Below, one piece after another: positions 33,051-46,514 of a stretch of DNA of 64,000 nt. The notes under the pieces were generated by a model. It saw only the letters and a list, made by a program, of their open reading frames with translations, was not told where the DNA came from and searched no databases. The translations under genes were made by a program, and so were the position numbers. The stretch spans positions 1,550,001 through 1,614,000 of the forward strand of contig JAPDRO010000003.1 in the NCBI GenBank assembly GCA_030247885.1. The letters are read 5' to 3'. The stretch's first letter is position 1, and every line of letters starts with the position of its first letter. Source of the stretch: Taxawa tesnikishii (nom. ined.) (taxonomy: Eukaryota > Ascomycota > Dothideomycetes > Dothideales).

Positions 33051-36000
33051 TCACTTCCCGACCATTCCCTTCAATTCCTCCCTGCAGCTGTCACAATACC
33101 CTTCAAATTCACTACCCAAGCCTGACCTCTCCTCCTTGCCTCCATCCCTTTCTTCTCTCTCCTTTAGCATCCCCTGCACTCGAGCACACTTCCTGCTTTC
33201 CTCCTTCACCCACTCTTCCCACTCACTCCTGACTACCTCCTCCTCGACTCTGTTCACGACGCGTAGCGCGACGAGCAGGTCGTGTCTGTACCTCGCCAAC
33301 GAGTGTCTGGTCCGCCACAACCTCCTCTCACTCATCTTCTTATCGAATTCACTACCCCAATCCTCCGACGCCAGCACAACCTCGCGGAACGTGCTGGCGC
33401 ACGTATTCGGCACAGGCCGCTCGATGCTCGTAGCATTCACAACATGCAGCGCGTCTGCAGTGTCGAGGGTCGGCGTGATCAACTGCTCCACGTCCCTCAG
33501 CCAAACACTTCTCGCGATCCCCGGATCGGACTTGACGCCCAGCCTTGCCATGAACTTCCCGGCCGCGCGCTCATGGTACCAGCCCAGACCATCGCGGTAG
33601 CCGTGCCAGGTATTGTACGCTGCACTGACCGCGAGCAGCGAAATCAGGAACACATGCGCGCTCGCTATACTACCGGTTTTCCTCGCAACTGCGACCACGA
33701 GATCCAGTAAGAGCGACATGAAGCTCAGTAACACGTCCAGCGCAGCGTTTCTATACAAACCCAACAAGCCGCGCTTGCGCAGGCGTGGCGAATTGGTCGG
33801 TTGTTCTGTCGGCGACGCGGGAGCGGGCAAAGGAGGTAGATCCTTCACGTCCACAGTCGCAGCGTCCGTTGCCTGACCGACTTGGCCAAAGATGCTGACG
33901 GCCTTGTTGGTCTTACTCGCGCTCTTTGCACCCAGTTTGGCCACCTGGTCCGTCGCGACAGTCAAGAGATCCAGCACGTCCTGCGCCAGATCGTGGAACG
34001 CTGCTTTCTCAATTAGGCGTCTGCTCCAGGCCAGACCGGCACGCTCTTTCCACAAGATTTTGTGGAAGATGGCGAGACGGGATTTGGACTTGGCGACGTG
34101 CGTGATGACGTATTTGGTCGTCAGGAGGAAGGAGGCGGAGTGTGGTAGGTGCCATGGGGTCAGGATTTCGGTGACAACGTAGCAGAGGTGGTCATTGGAG
34201 ACGTCGATAGTTTGCCGATCGGTGATCGAGGTGCTGTTCGCAGTGCACGCGAATGCGCGGGTGAGGTGGGTAGAGCCTTCGGGTTGCCGCCATGGGGACT
34301 GTATGATGTCTGTTACGTGCCTTGTCAGCTTAGTTAACCCCAGAGCGCTTGGATGTCGACCGGAGTGGTGGGCAGGCGAATATGAAAGAACTCACTCTGC
34401 ATTCCTCGGTTCCTGTACACCATCTGAAACACCACACTCCTATCCCCGAACATGACATGGAACAACGCTTTAGCACTGACGCTGAATTCTCTTGTCACTG
34501 TAGCACTCGTGAACCCTTGCGGTGTGTATACAACCGCCTGGGCCGGCAATTTGAATTTTGTCACCTCTCTCCCCGTCTGACCGGCTTTCTCTCCGTACAA
34601 TGTGCCGTCGATCCTCAGACTGGCTTTGACGTCTCTTTCCCTTCTCCGCGCCACTTTGAGCGCATCACCGTCGTTAGGTCCTTCATAGTCCAGTTCTTCC
34701 CAGCTTTCGAGGTCTGGACTCGGTTCGGAAACGTCCGCCTCCAGTCGAATCAGAGTCTTGATGACCTCTTCCAGCGAGGCAGGTGGCTCGGAGCTCGCAT
34801 TTTGCACAAGGTAATTCAATCTTCGCTGAAGCAGTTTCAGAGGCTCTAGGAAAGTCTTGACGGTTATGCGACTGAAACCGTTCTGCTTCGTTGTTTCTTT
34901 TAGATGCAGGAACAGGAAATCGCAGTCCCGTCCTGGTGCCGCCGTCACCTCTTCTATCGAAGACAAACTGACGCCTGAGATGAGCACTAGACCAAGATGG
35001 TTGCTGTAAAAGTAAACCTCTCTTGCTGTGACGTATACTCTTCCGGGAAATTCTTGGGCGTCGTTGGGATTCCAGGTCGCACGGAACACAAGAACAACCT
35101 TCTCGGATCGAGGGACCTCAGGGAACAGGATGCGGAACTGTGCGTCCTGAGCTTTCAACGGCAGCGGGTAGTAGTTGGGAAATTCGTCACCTCCTAAAGG
35201 GATAGGAAACGTGGAAGCGCGCGGTGTTGCAGATCCTTCCATATTCAAGCTGAATGTCTTACGGTGACGGACGCCCGGAGATAGCGTGTTGTTTCCGGTG
35301 GTGTGCTCGAAGTTCTTGTTAGCTTCGCTCATGCCATCCATCACGCCGACGTCGTCCATGGAATGGAGTACTGGCTGGACGACGGGGCTCCCTGATGGGG
35401 AAGTAGCAGATGGCTTGACCTCTTGACGTTCTAGCCGGTTGATATAGCCCCAGTTTGCACTACCCCACAGATTTGCCATAAGACCACCTGGTGTACCATT
35501 CTCTGACCCTCCTAGGCCAACTCCACGCTCTCCACTAACTACTACAGCAGTCTTGCTGAGGTTCGTTGGGGCTGGAGGGTTTGCCAGCGTGGAAGGAGCC
35601 AAGCTACTGGCCGGCATGGTGAACGATCTTCCGTCCGGGAATCCAGGTGTAGGTGATGACGGCCCAACAGGCAAAATGCTATGGCTTGAGGAGATCAAGC
35701 TTGCAATACCTCCTGAGGGTGTTGGGCTGCTGACTTGAGGATTTGCGGTAGACTTCCTGTGAAGATCGAGTTTTTGAATGATCCTTGCTGCGTGATCCCG
35801 TCCGCCTTCGGCATCTCTGTCCCTGTCGACCATTGTCGAGCGTCGCGAACTTGTAACGTCAAAGCTGCTGCGAGTTGGGCCCGCACTTTCCGGTACAATC
35901 AAGCCACTACCTTGATCTTCGCTTCCTTGCGACATATGCCCGTCAACCTTGGCAGCAAACTCAGGCGCAATCGGTGGACTAATCGCAAAAGCAGGATCTA

Positions 36001-37334
36001 CACCGAGCGTGGCAGCTGGTATAGCTTCGGTGCTAGCTGGGTCTTCCAGAGCTTTCCTCTTCGCAACATCAAAAGCACCGATCCATTGCGTCAGTTCGTT
36101 CTGTGTTTCGGCTTGCAGAATGATACTTGTGTCCTTTGTCTTCACCTCAAAGCAGAAGCGGCGCTCTTCCTGGACGGCTGGTCGTACGCTGCATAGTAGT
36201 ACTCCGATCTTTTCACTTTCCTCCACGCCACCCGACCTGGTGCTTTGGATCAGCCAGCCAAAGATTCCATTCTTAACGAAGAACCATCGCCTGTTCCAGA
36301 CTGTACGTGCCGGCTTTCCTGAGACACTCTTCATAAAGAGCCAACCCTGCTTGTCAGACTGGACCGAAACGGGTTTTGCGTTGGCGGCGCCGGACCCAAG
36401 AAAAGGTACTGTCGAGACAGAGTAGTCTTCCAACTCCCTGGACGGCTTCCATACCTGTTCGGCACTGTCCTCGAGCTGTCTTCGCGCAATATGCAGCTCA
36501 CGCTTGAACGCTCGCTCCGAATTCTCCATTTCCCTCGCCCATCCTCTTATCCTATCCATCTCTGAACCATAACGTCCGAACGTAACGTTGGCTTCGCGGG
36601 CGACCTTCATTTCCCTCCACTGGTCGGAGAAGACCTTGACAAGCAGTTTGTCCAGTGCAGCTCGGACCTGAGGTGCCTGTACACAGAAATCCATGGACGC
36701 CTTGAGGTATGCCTTGCGTGCCTCATGAAGCTGAAAGGCATCTTCCCGCAAGGATGAAGGTTCCTTAGTCTTTGCCTGACCGGAATATCGGGCTATCACG
36801 CTGTCGAACGTCCTCTGGGCTTGGTCCAGCGTCTTGCGTGCATCCTTGAACCAGCGCAACTCATTGCTTATAAACGCCCTGACCGGCTCAAGTACGGTGA
36901 CCTCGGACTTCTTCACGCCCTTGAATGTCGCCTGCCAGAATTCGCGCGCAGCCTCGCCATATCTCTTGGTTGCCAGAAGGGTGTAGTCGTGATCGAGCAC
37001 TGCTTCGCTGACCTGGGCAGGAGGTGTCGAGTTCTGCAGAAAGGCGTTCACTGCATTCTCGAGTGACGAGATCTCATGGGCTAGCTTGGTGCCGGCCTTT
37101 AGGTAGCCTTCGAGCCATCGCTCCACGGATTCGATCTGGTCGGCGAAGTGGAGAGCAGTTGCGCGGAATGTGGGAGAATCGAGTGCAGCTTCTTTCAGAC
37201 CTACCGGACTGCACACACAAGAAATGGTCAGCACACTGTTCAAGCATATTGTAACGCACGTTAAGTCGGTGTCCCACAACGCACATCAGGTTCAACGGCC
37301 TGCCGACGGGCTCGAGTGTGGGCTGCTCCGCCAT
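33051..37334 (-). CDS. Sip3/Lam1-type BAR-PH-GRAM-VASt sterol transfer protein
   Basis: Membrane-contact-site protein of the Lam/Ysp family, thought to move ergosterol between plasma membrane and ER. Exons (reverse): 37285-37334, 34396-37208, 33051-34309; introns of 76 bp (GTGCGT donor, GCTGACC branch) and 86 bp (GTGAGT donor, GTAACAG acceptor) keep phase; 1373 residues. Order: BAR-like helical region (about 20-270, VGLKEAALDSPTFRATALHF), PH (about 315-415, KQGWLFMKSV.. RRWFFVKNGIFGWLI), disordered linker, GRAM (about 720-800, FRILFPEVP), VASt (about 880-1060, crossing intron 2 at RGMQ|NIIQSPW), then a membrane segment (SAHVFLISLLAVSAA) and a basic coiled C-terminus. The usual Lam layout is complete. 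It is divergent from kri1. Confidence 0.92.
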
Positions 37335-37744
37335 GGTGTCGCACGCATTGGGACGTACACCTCCGACTGATGGCGCGATATGTCTCCTTGAAGCGGAAAG
37401 TTCGGGGTCCTGTCCAGTATGTTTGTTCCGAAAGAAGAACACAATAGTGCTCTCGTGCAGTGCAGTGTTTACCAGTGCATAAACATGTATGGTGTGTCCC
37501 GCAAGCGCCTTCACGTCACCATCAATGCGGACGCGGATGCGGAGTCGCGGGAATGCCAAGCCCGCCATTTTCAGCCGAGCTTCGCGAGGGTCCAAACGCT
37601 CGAGAGGCTTGTGAGAAAAGTTCCGCTGCGCCTCCAAAAGAACAAATATCCTTCTCCTTCCCACGCGACGGTCTAAGCCGAAAAGCTGTGAACGGCTGCC
37701 TGGACATCAGTTGTATCCGCTCTTCTACGAACACCGATCGAACA
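37335..37744. promoter_or_regulatory. Divergent promoter, Lam-type gene and kri1
   Basis: 410 bases separate the start codons of the reverse Lam-type gene and forward kri1, so both promoters must overlap or adjoin here. No clear TATA box; the kri1-proximal part is GC-rich with a short pyrimidine run (CCTTCTCCTTCCC). Confidence 0.5.
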
Positions 37745-40014
37745 ATGCCTCGCCCCCAGTCCAAGGCCAAGAAGGCTGCTGAGGCGGCGGAAGAGCGACC
37801 GGCAAAGAGAACGAAGCTGCTTTCCGACGACGAGTCTTCCGGTGACAGCGATGCTGAAGGCACAAACGGCGTAGCTCTTCCGAGTGGCAGCAGCAATGGC
37901 GACGAGAACGGTTTTAAGATCAACGAGGATTACGCGAAGCGGTTCGAGTACAACATGAAACGCGAGGAGAAGCAAAAGTGTGCGTACACATCTTCGCTCT
38001 GTTCTTTTACCTTCAAACTCCTGTACTTACAAGCCGTACAGTGGAGGACAAATACAAAAAGACCCTTCAAGACGACGACGACGACGAATCCTCGACCGAC
38101 GAAGACGAGGATGACCTTGCAGACCTTGCAACTGCAGACCTCGACAACGAGATCTTCGCTACTCTGAATGCGATCAGAAACAAGGACCCGAGGGTCTACG
38201 ATGCAAAAACTACTTTCTACACCGCCTTCGACCCAGAAGCAGCTAGCAATGCCACGGCAAAGAAGGAAAAGCCAATGACTCTCAGCGATTACCACCGCAA
38301 GAACCTGCTCGAGGGCCACGTCGATGGTGCAGAAGAAGACGGAGAGGCGCCAGTTCAGACGTATGAGCAAGAGCAGGAAGCCTTAAAAGACAGCGTCGTG
38401 AGGCAGATGCACGCTGCCGCTGAAGAAGACGATGAAGAAGACGATGTGGAAGGAGACTTTCTCGTCAGGAAATCGAAGCCCGCAGTCAGCGGACTACCCG
38501 CTTCAGCCAAAGTACACAAGGATCGGGCGCCCAAGATTTCGGATCTGGATATCGAGAATGCGGACAAAGACCCCGAGATGTTCTTGTCTAACTTCATGGC
38601 CGCAAGAGCGTGGGTGCCGAGCGAAGGATCTAGGTGGCAGGCGTTTGAGAGCGAGGACGAAGAGGACGACAAGCGTGCAGACGAGTTCGAGGAGGCTTAC
38701 AACTTGCGCTTTGAAGATCCGGCAAAGGCTAATGAGAAGTTGATGACATTCGGTCGTGATGTGGGTAAATACAGCGCTCGAAGGGAGGAGCTGTCAGGAA
38801 GGAAGAAGCAGAGGGAAAAGGAGCGTGCTAAGAAGGAGGAGTTGAAGCAGGAGCGTGAGGAAGAGAAAGCGAGGTTGAGGAAGCTAAAGATCGAGGAGAT
38901 GGAGGAGAAGGTCAAGCGGATCAAGGAAGCAGCCGGTCTGAAGGTCAAGGACGCACTTGATCTGGATGAGTGGGGCAAAGTGTTGGAGGAGGATTGGGAC
39001 GATGATCGCTGGGAGAGAGAGATGAAGAAACGCTTCGGAGAGAACTACTACGCTGAAGACGACCAAAGTTTGAAATCCGAAGATGAGGCGGAAGTGGAAG
39101 GAAAGAAGCACAAGAAGCCTTCGAAGCCAAAGTGGGACGATGACATCGACATTAAGGACTTGGTTCCTGACTTCGAGGATGACGAAGAGAAGCCGGCGTT
39201 CACGCTCTCAGATGAGGACGAGGACGCCGACATGGTCGACGCCGATGAAACTGCAGAAGGCAAGCGCAAAACGAAGAAAGACCGCCTGCAAGAACGCGCC
39301 GACACAAAGCGCGTCGCACGGAAAGAACGCGCAAAGATCGAGCAATTAGCCGATGCGGCCGTCGCCGCAGACCTGCCATCTACCTCCTCCGGGTTCCGCT
39401 ACCGCGAGACCTCTCCATCCTCGTTCGGCCTCACGGCAAGGGACATCCTCTTCGCCGACGACAGCCAGCTTAATCAGTTCGCAGGGCTGAAGAAGATGGC
39501 TGCATTCCGCGACGAGGAGAAGAAACGCAAGGACAAGAAGAAGCTCGGTAAGAAGGCTCGACTGAGGCAGTGGAGGAAGGATACTTTCGGAAAGGAAGAC
39601 CCTCCCGAAGGGTTTCAGGACTTTTTCAAATCGAAGGGTTTGGGTGACGAGCCGGCGGTGGAGGGAGCGAAGGAGGGCGGCGGCAAGAAGAAGCGGGGAA
39701 GAAGAGGAAAGCTGGGGCGGCCGAGGCGTAGAACGGTTCTGATGTCAAAGTGTTTGCTGCTGCTATACCAAAAAAATACCCCACGTGGATGTCCAGTTCG
39801 CCTTTCAATTCCTGGTCCTGAACCGTCTTGCCAGTCATGTATTGGGACCCTGCACCTTTGTCTATTCTTTGCCCAAAGCTATGACAAAAGAGGGAGGGCA
39901 AAAGAAGAAGAAAAGGAAAAGACGGATGAAAGCTGTATGAGATCTTATTATGGCAGAGCAGACGTTTCGCGAAAGGCAGTTGATTCATCACGGCTCGTTA
40001 GACATCTGCGCTGA
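37745..40014 (+). CDS. kri1: Ribosome biogenesis factor Kri1
   Basis: Nucleolar protein needed for 40S subunit maturation (with Krr1 in yeast). Exon 1 37745-37979, 62-bp intron (GTGCGT..TACAG), exon 2 from 38042; the junction gives EEKQK|LEDKYKKTLQ. Typical strongly acidic and basic composition. Kri1 blocks: MTLSDYHRKNLLEG, FLSNFMAARAWVP, YSARREELSGRKKQREKER, LDLDEWGKVLEEDWDDDRW and LFADDSQLNQFAGLKK. The frame as given runs to 40014, adding about 95 unrelated residues after GGGKKKRGRR. One more G in the GGGG at 39695-39698 would instead give KKRKAGAAEA and a stop at 39731, like other Kri1 proteins (641 residues). I regard the long tail as an artefact. Confidence 0.9.
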
Positions 40015-40377
40015 GCTCAAAGATATGGTTTGGGATGACGGCAAAGGGGAGGAAAAGTTGAAAGTGAGTCCCAGTCTATCGCCACCTGTGCCATGCCTCT
40101 TCCTCTCCACAAACCTACCTGGGGTTTCTTTCCCTTTTGTGTTTTGGAGGAGAGATGCTTACACATAGGATGGACGTACCAGTTCGGCGCGCACCGCTTC
40201 ACGCACCACTTCTGTCAGACGTGCGGCACGGTTGTGAAACCTCATCGCAATGTCTTCGGATACAGGCTGTAAAGAACCATGGCGTTGAATGTACGTATGT
40301 TGAAGAGGGCGAACCTTGAGAAATTAGGATTAAGAACAACACCCTACAGTGTGTCGTGTTACTGGAAGAGAGGATGA
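39950..40377 (+). pseudogene. Truncated GFA/CENP-V-like (DUF636) gene remnant
   Basis: Zinc-binding GFA-family remnant (glutathione-dependent formaldehyde-activating type). Part 1, 39950-40062, reads MAEQTFRERQLIHHG then KDMVWDDGKGEEKLK and ends at a good GTGAGT. After an intron-like gap to 40168, part 2 reads TYQFGAHRFTHHFCQTCGTV, the second CxxC of the family, and MALNVRMLKRANLEKL, its usual C-terminal block. Between these two blocks is an in-frame TAA, the phases do not match across the intron, and the first half with the GxCHCG and CNCSxC zinc ligands is missing. So the gene looks dead. It lies between kri1 and the convergent SDR gene. Confidence 0.6.
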
Positions 40378-40413
40378 GTCTACAGTTGGTCCGAGGTTTC
40401 TCGCGGGTCCCCG

Positions 40414-41609
40414 TCATCGGCTGCACTCATCTTTTGTCCACATCACCGCTCCTTGCTTCCCCGAGTCCACGTCCAAAATCTTCCCATGTACATTGCCGGA
40501 CCAGCGTTCACTGGCCAAGAAAACACACATCCGAGCCACCGCATCGCACGGCACGGGCTGCGCCAGCGCGGTCGTAGCCTGGCACTCTCGCCAATACTCC
40601 TCCGTCCCTTCCCTCCAGTCTCCTTCCTGAACTTCTCCGTATCCACTGGCCCTGGCGCTATACTATTCACCCTCGCCCTCGCATACACTCTCGGCGCATC
40701 AGCTCTCAGGCTCTGCAGAAGCCCGTACTGAACGGCGCTCTTACTCGCCGCGTATGCTGCGCATGTCCTGATCCCGAAGTGCCCCGCTTCGCTACCGATA
40801 ATGATCAGGCTCGGATTCTTGAGCGGTGTTTCCGGCGTGTTTTGCACATGGTCCCTGATCCCATATAGCCAGAATTGCGCAGTGGTGAATGTTCCTACGA
40901 CGTTGACATCCATGATGCGCTTCACTTCGCTCATGTCGAAGTCGCAGACGCTGTCTGTCTGCGGCAGGACGGAGAAGTCGAGAGAAGCGAGCGCGATGCA
41001 GCATTCTACGACGCCGAAGATGGCGACGGCGTTGGCCCAGGCGCGCTCCATGGACCGGTGGTTCGCGATGTCGACGTGCATCTCGTAGAGGCGGCGGTCG
41101 CGGTCGTAACGCGAGCGTGCGGAGTACGAGAGGTCGAGGGAGGTGACGTTGGCGCCGGCAGCGAGAAATGCATTCACGACGTGCTTGCCGATTAACCCGG
41201 CGCCGCCTGTGATGAGCACATGGGTGCCTTTGAGGTCGAGATCAAGGGGAATGGCGCGTGCGAGTGTGTGGCCGCCATTGTTGATCTGATCTGTGGCTGG
41301 TGGTACAACAGTTGGGAACGTTTGAGTGGAGAAGATGCGGGGCGCCACAAAGTCAATCTGCACGTGAGTTGGAGAAGCCACTTTCTCTTTCTGTTTTCGG
41401 CTTTCGTTCGACAGTCTCTGGAACGCCCTACTGATGATGTCCTGCTGCTGCTGCTGCTGCTGCTGCTGCACGACTCGTCTGTGTGAACAGCCCAGCAGTC
41501 GGCTCACTGTTGCAGCATTCGATCCGTCCGGCAGACCACCGAGCTGTTCGTTGAACCTGTTCGCTGCCACGTAGGAATACTCGAACATGCGGCCGGGCCG
41601 TCGTGGCAT
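40414..41609 (-). CDS. Short-chain dehydrogenase/reductase with N-terminal extension
   Basis: NAD(P)-dependent oxidoreductase of the classical SDR fold; substrate unknown. The Rossmann start is LKGTHVLITGGAGLIGKHVV (about residues 130-150); the catalytic YxxxK is YAASK in CAAYAASKSAVQYGLL; then VNSIAPGPVDTEKF. About 125 residues precede the domain, with a run of nine Gln from a (CTG)9 repeat at 41442-41468. The true start may be a later ATG. The C-terminus changes frame after KETGGKG: one extra G in the GGG (plus strand CCC at 40606-40608) restores EEYWRECQATTALAQPVPC and ILDVDSGKQGA with a stop at 40414. As given, the unaltered frame ends at 40443. It shares a 155-bp divergent promoter with the NLR gene. 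Confidence 0.85.
41442..41468. repeat. (CTG)9 trinucleotide repeat
   Basis: Nine CTG units; on the reverse strand CAG, encoding Gln9 in the SDR N-terminal extension if that region is translated. Confidence 0.9.
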
Positions 41610-41764
41610 GGGATCAGGCGCGCAGCTGCAGCTGGCCCCTCATTCAGCCTCATCCGGCCTCGTTCTCGGACATGCTCTTGCACCTGTCCCTCTCTGGACT
41701 GCTTCACGGCCAGACATGCCAGGAGCTCTTCTTTTCGCAGACGACCTTTCGTTAAGAACACACC
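41610..41764. promoter_or_regulatory. 155-bp divergent promoter, SDR and NLR
   Basis: Only 155 bases lie between the farthest-upstream SDR ATG and the NLR ATG. If the SDR starts at a later ATG the shared region is longer. No TATA box recognised. Confidence 0.4.
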
Positions 41765-45005
<3,241 letters not shown>

Positions 45006-46514
45006 GAAGAGGAATCTGCTAACAAGGATGAAGAGCACGGAGGGGACCATCATGCAGAAGCAAAATGCTTTTACATCTTCTGCTTCTGATCACGAAAGCG
45101 CAACAGCAGCCAAGCGCCCTTGACAGTTGGAAATCCTTACGAGCGTAACACGACGCCGGCAGCGGAAGGCTAACTAAGACCGGCGAGTTAAGCTGCATAC
45201 TCGGTCTTCAAACTTCCAATCGGGCCGTTCTCCGTCGTTGGACATACGGAAAAGTCGAGGCGAGCTCAGCGGCCCATGTTTTTAACCTGAAAATCTAACG
45301 AAACGTGCGTTGCCGACTAAGTCATCATCTCATCACATGTACGTTTCGCATTTCTACGTGGAAGATTCCTATATTTATGGATATACGAGATCTGTCGACA
45401 CACACCTCATGCCGTGCCAAGGGAACAGAAGTCTAGGGCATGAAGGGAGGGCAAGGGAGCAAGCTTTGGGAACAGGCATGAGAATAACCGGATATGTGGA
45501 ACTCAGACACGTTGCCCGCATTTCTTGGAAAGATGTCGTGACTACGTTGACGGCTTGTATGGCAATATGAAGCAAGGTTCTGGAGACGGAGCGACCATCA
45601 TGCCTCCATCATGGGTTCTGTTGATCGTGTCAGCGCTACAAGCCGGTCTTCGAAGGGGCCGAAACATCAACAACATTCTCCGTCTCAGGGTGCAAATTAC
45701 ACATTTCCTCCAAGCTTCTCGCACAGTTTACAGACGGCATAAACACACTTTGTTGCCTCACTACACAACCTACACTCAGTCACCTGGGTCACAACCAGAT
45801 AGAGAACACAACAGAGCTCGCATATTCCGCATGTAAGGAAAAAAAGAAGAAGCTAAGTTAGACCATTTTTCTCAAGCAACAGGAGCAAGAGCCAAGCTGC
45901 AGAAACCACTCCAAACCGAACCGACCGTTGGTATTTCTTTTGCCCTCCTTAGCGCCGCCTCCAGGTTCATGTCCACCGAACCTCCGCTAACGCTATGCTC
46001 AACGATCCCCCGAGGAAATGATGTGATGCAGAATGCAAAAGCAGCAGATACAAAGATGTACTACACGAATGTGAAGCCAAGCGATAGTAGGCCCAGCCAG
46101 CACAGCCGGACCGGAAGCAAGGGAGAGAAAAGGAAGGAAGAGAAAAGACAAACTCAATCACACGAAGAAAGAGCAAACGACAATTTAGCGCTCCTCCCGT
46201 CCGTAGAACCACAACCCACCATCCAGCTCCAAATTGCTAGATCCCCTTCCGCGAAGACCGTGGTCTAGTTTGTCCCATAAATACCCCCAATGCCCCTCCC
46301 CCACCGAGAAGGTAACAATGTTCTTTTCTTTTTGCCGGAAAAACTCACACCAAGACACATGTCCGAACAATCACCCCCATATTGTCACACCCCATTCCCA
46401 TCCGTATCCGGCGCCATCGCTGCTGCCCAAGTAGTAAGCCACAAATCAGATATTCTTTTTCGTACAAGAGTGTTTGCAATGATACAGAGGTTGGTGCGTG
46501 TTACTCGTGCCCGT
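45006..46514. other. Intergenic, convergent 3' ends of NLR and ARP gene
   Basis: About 1.5 kb with only short frames; no domain, no tandem array noted. A-rich runs near 45837-45850. Confidence 0.5.

Noticed and set aside
39732-40014. Long C-terminal extension of Kri1 as a new domain
   Set aside because: It begins after the normal basic end, has no domain, and overlaps the GFA remnant; a one-base loss explains it better.
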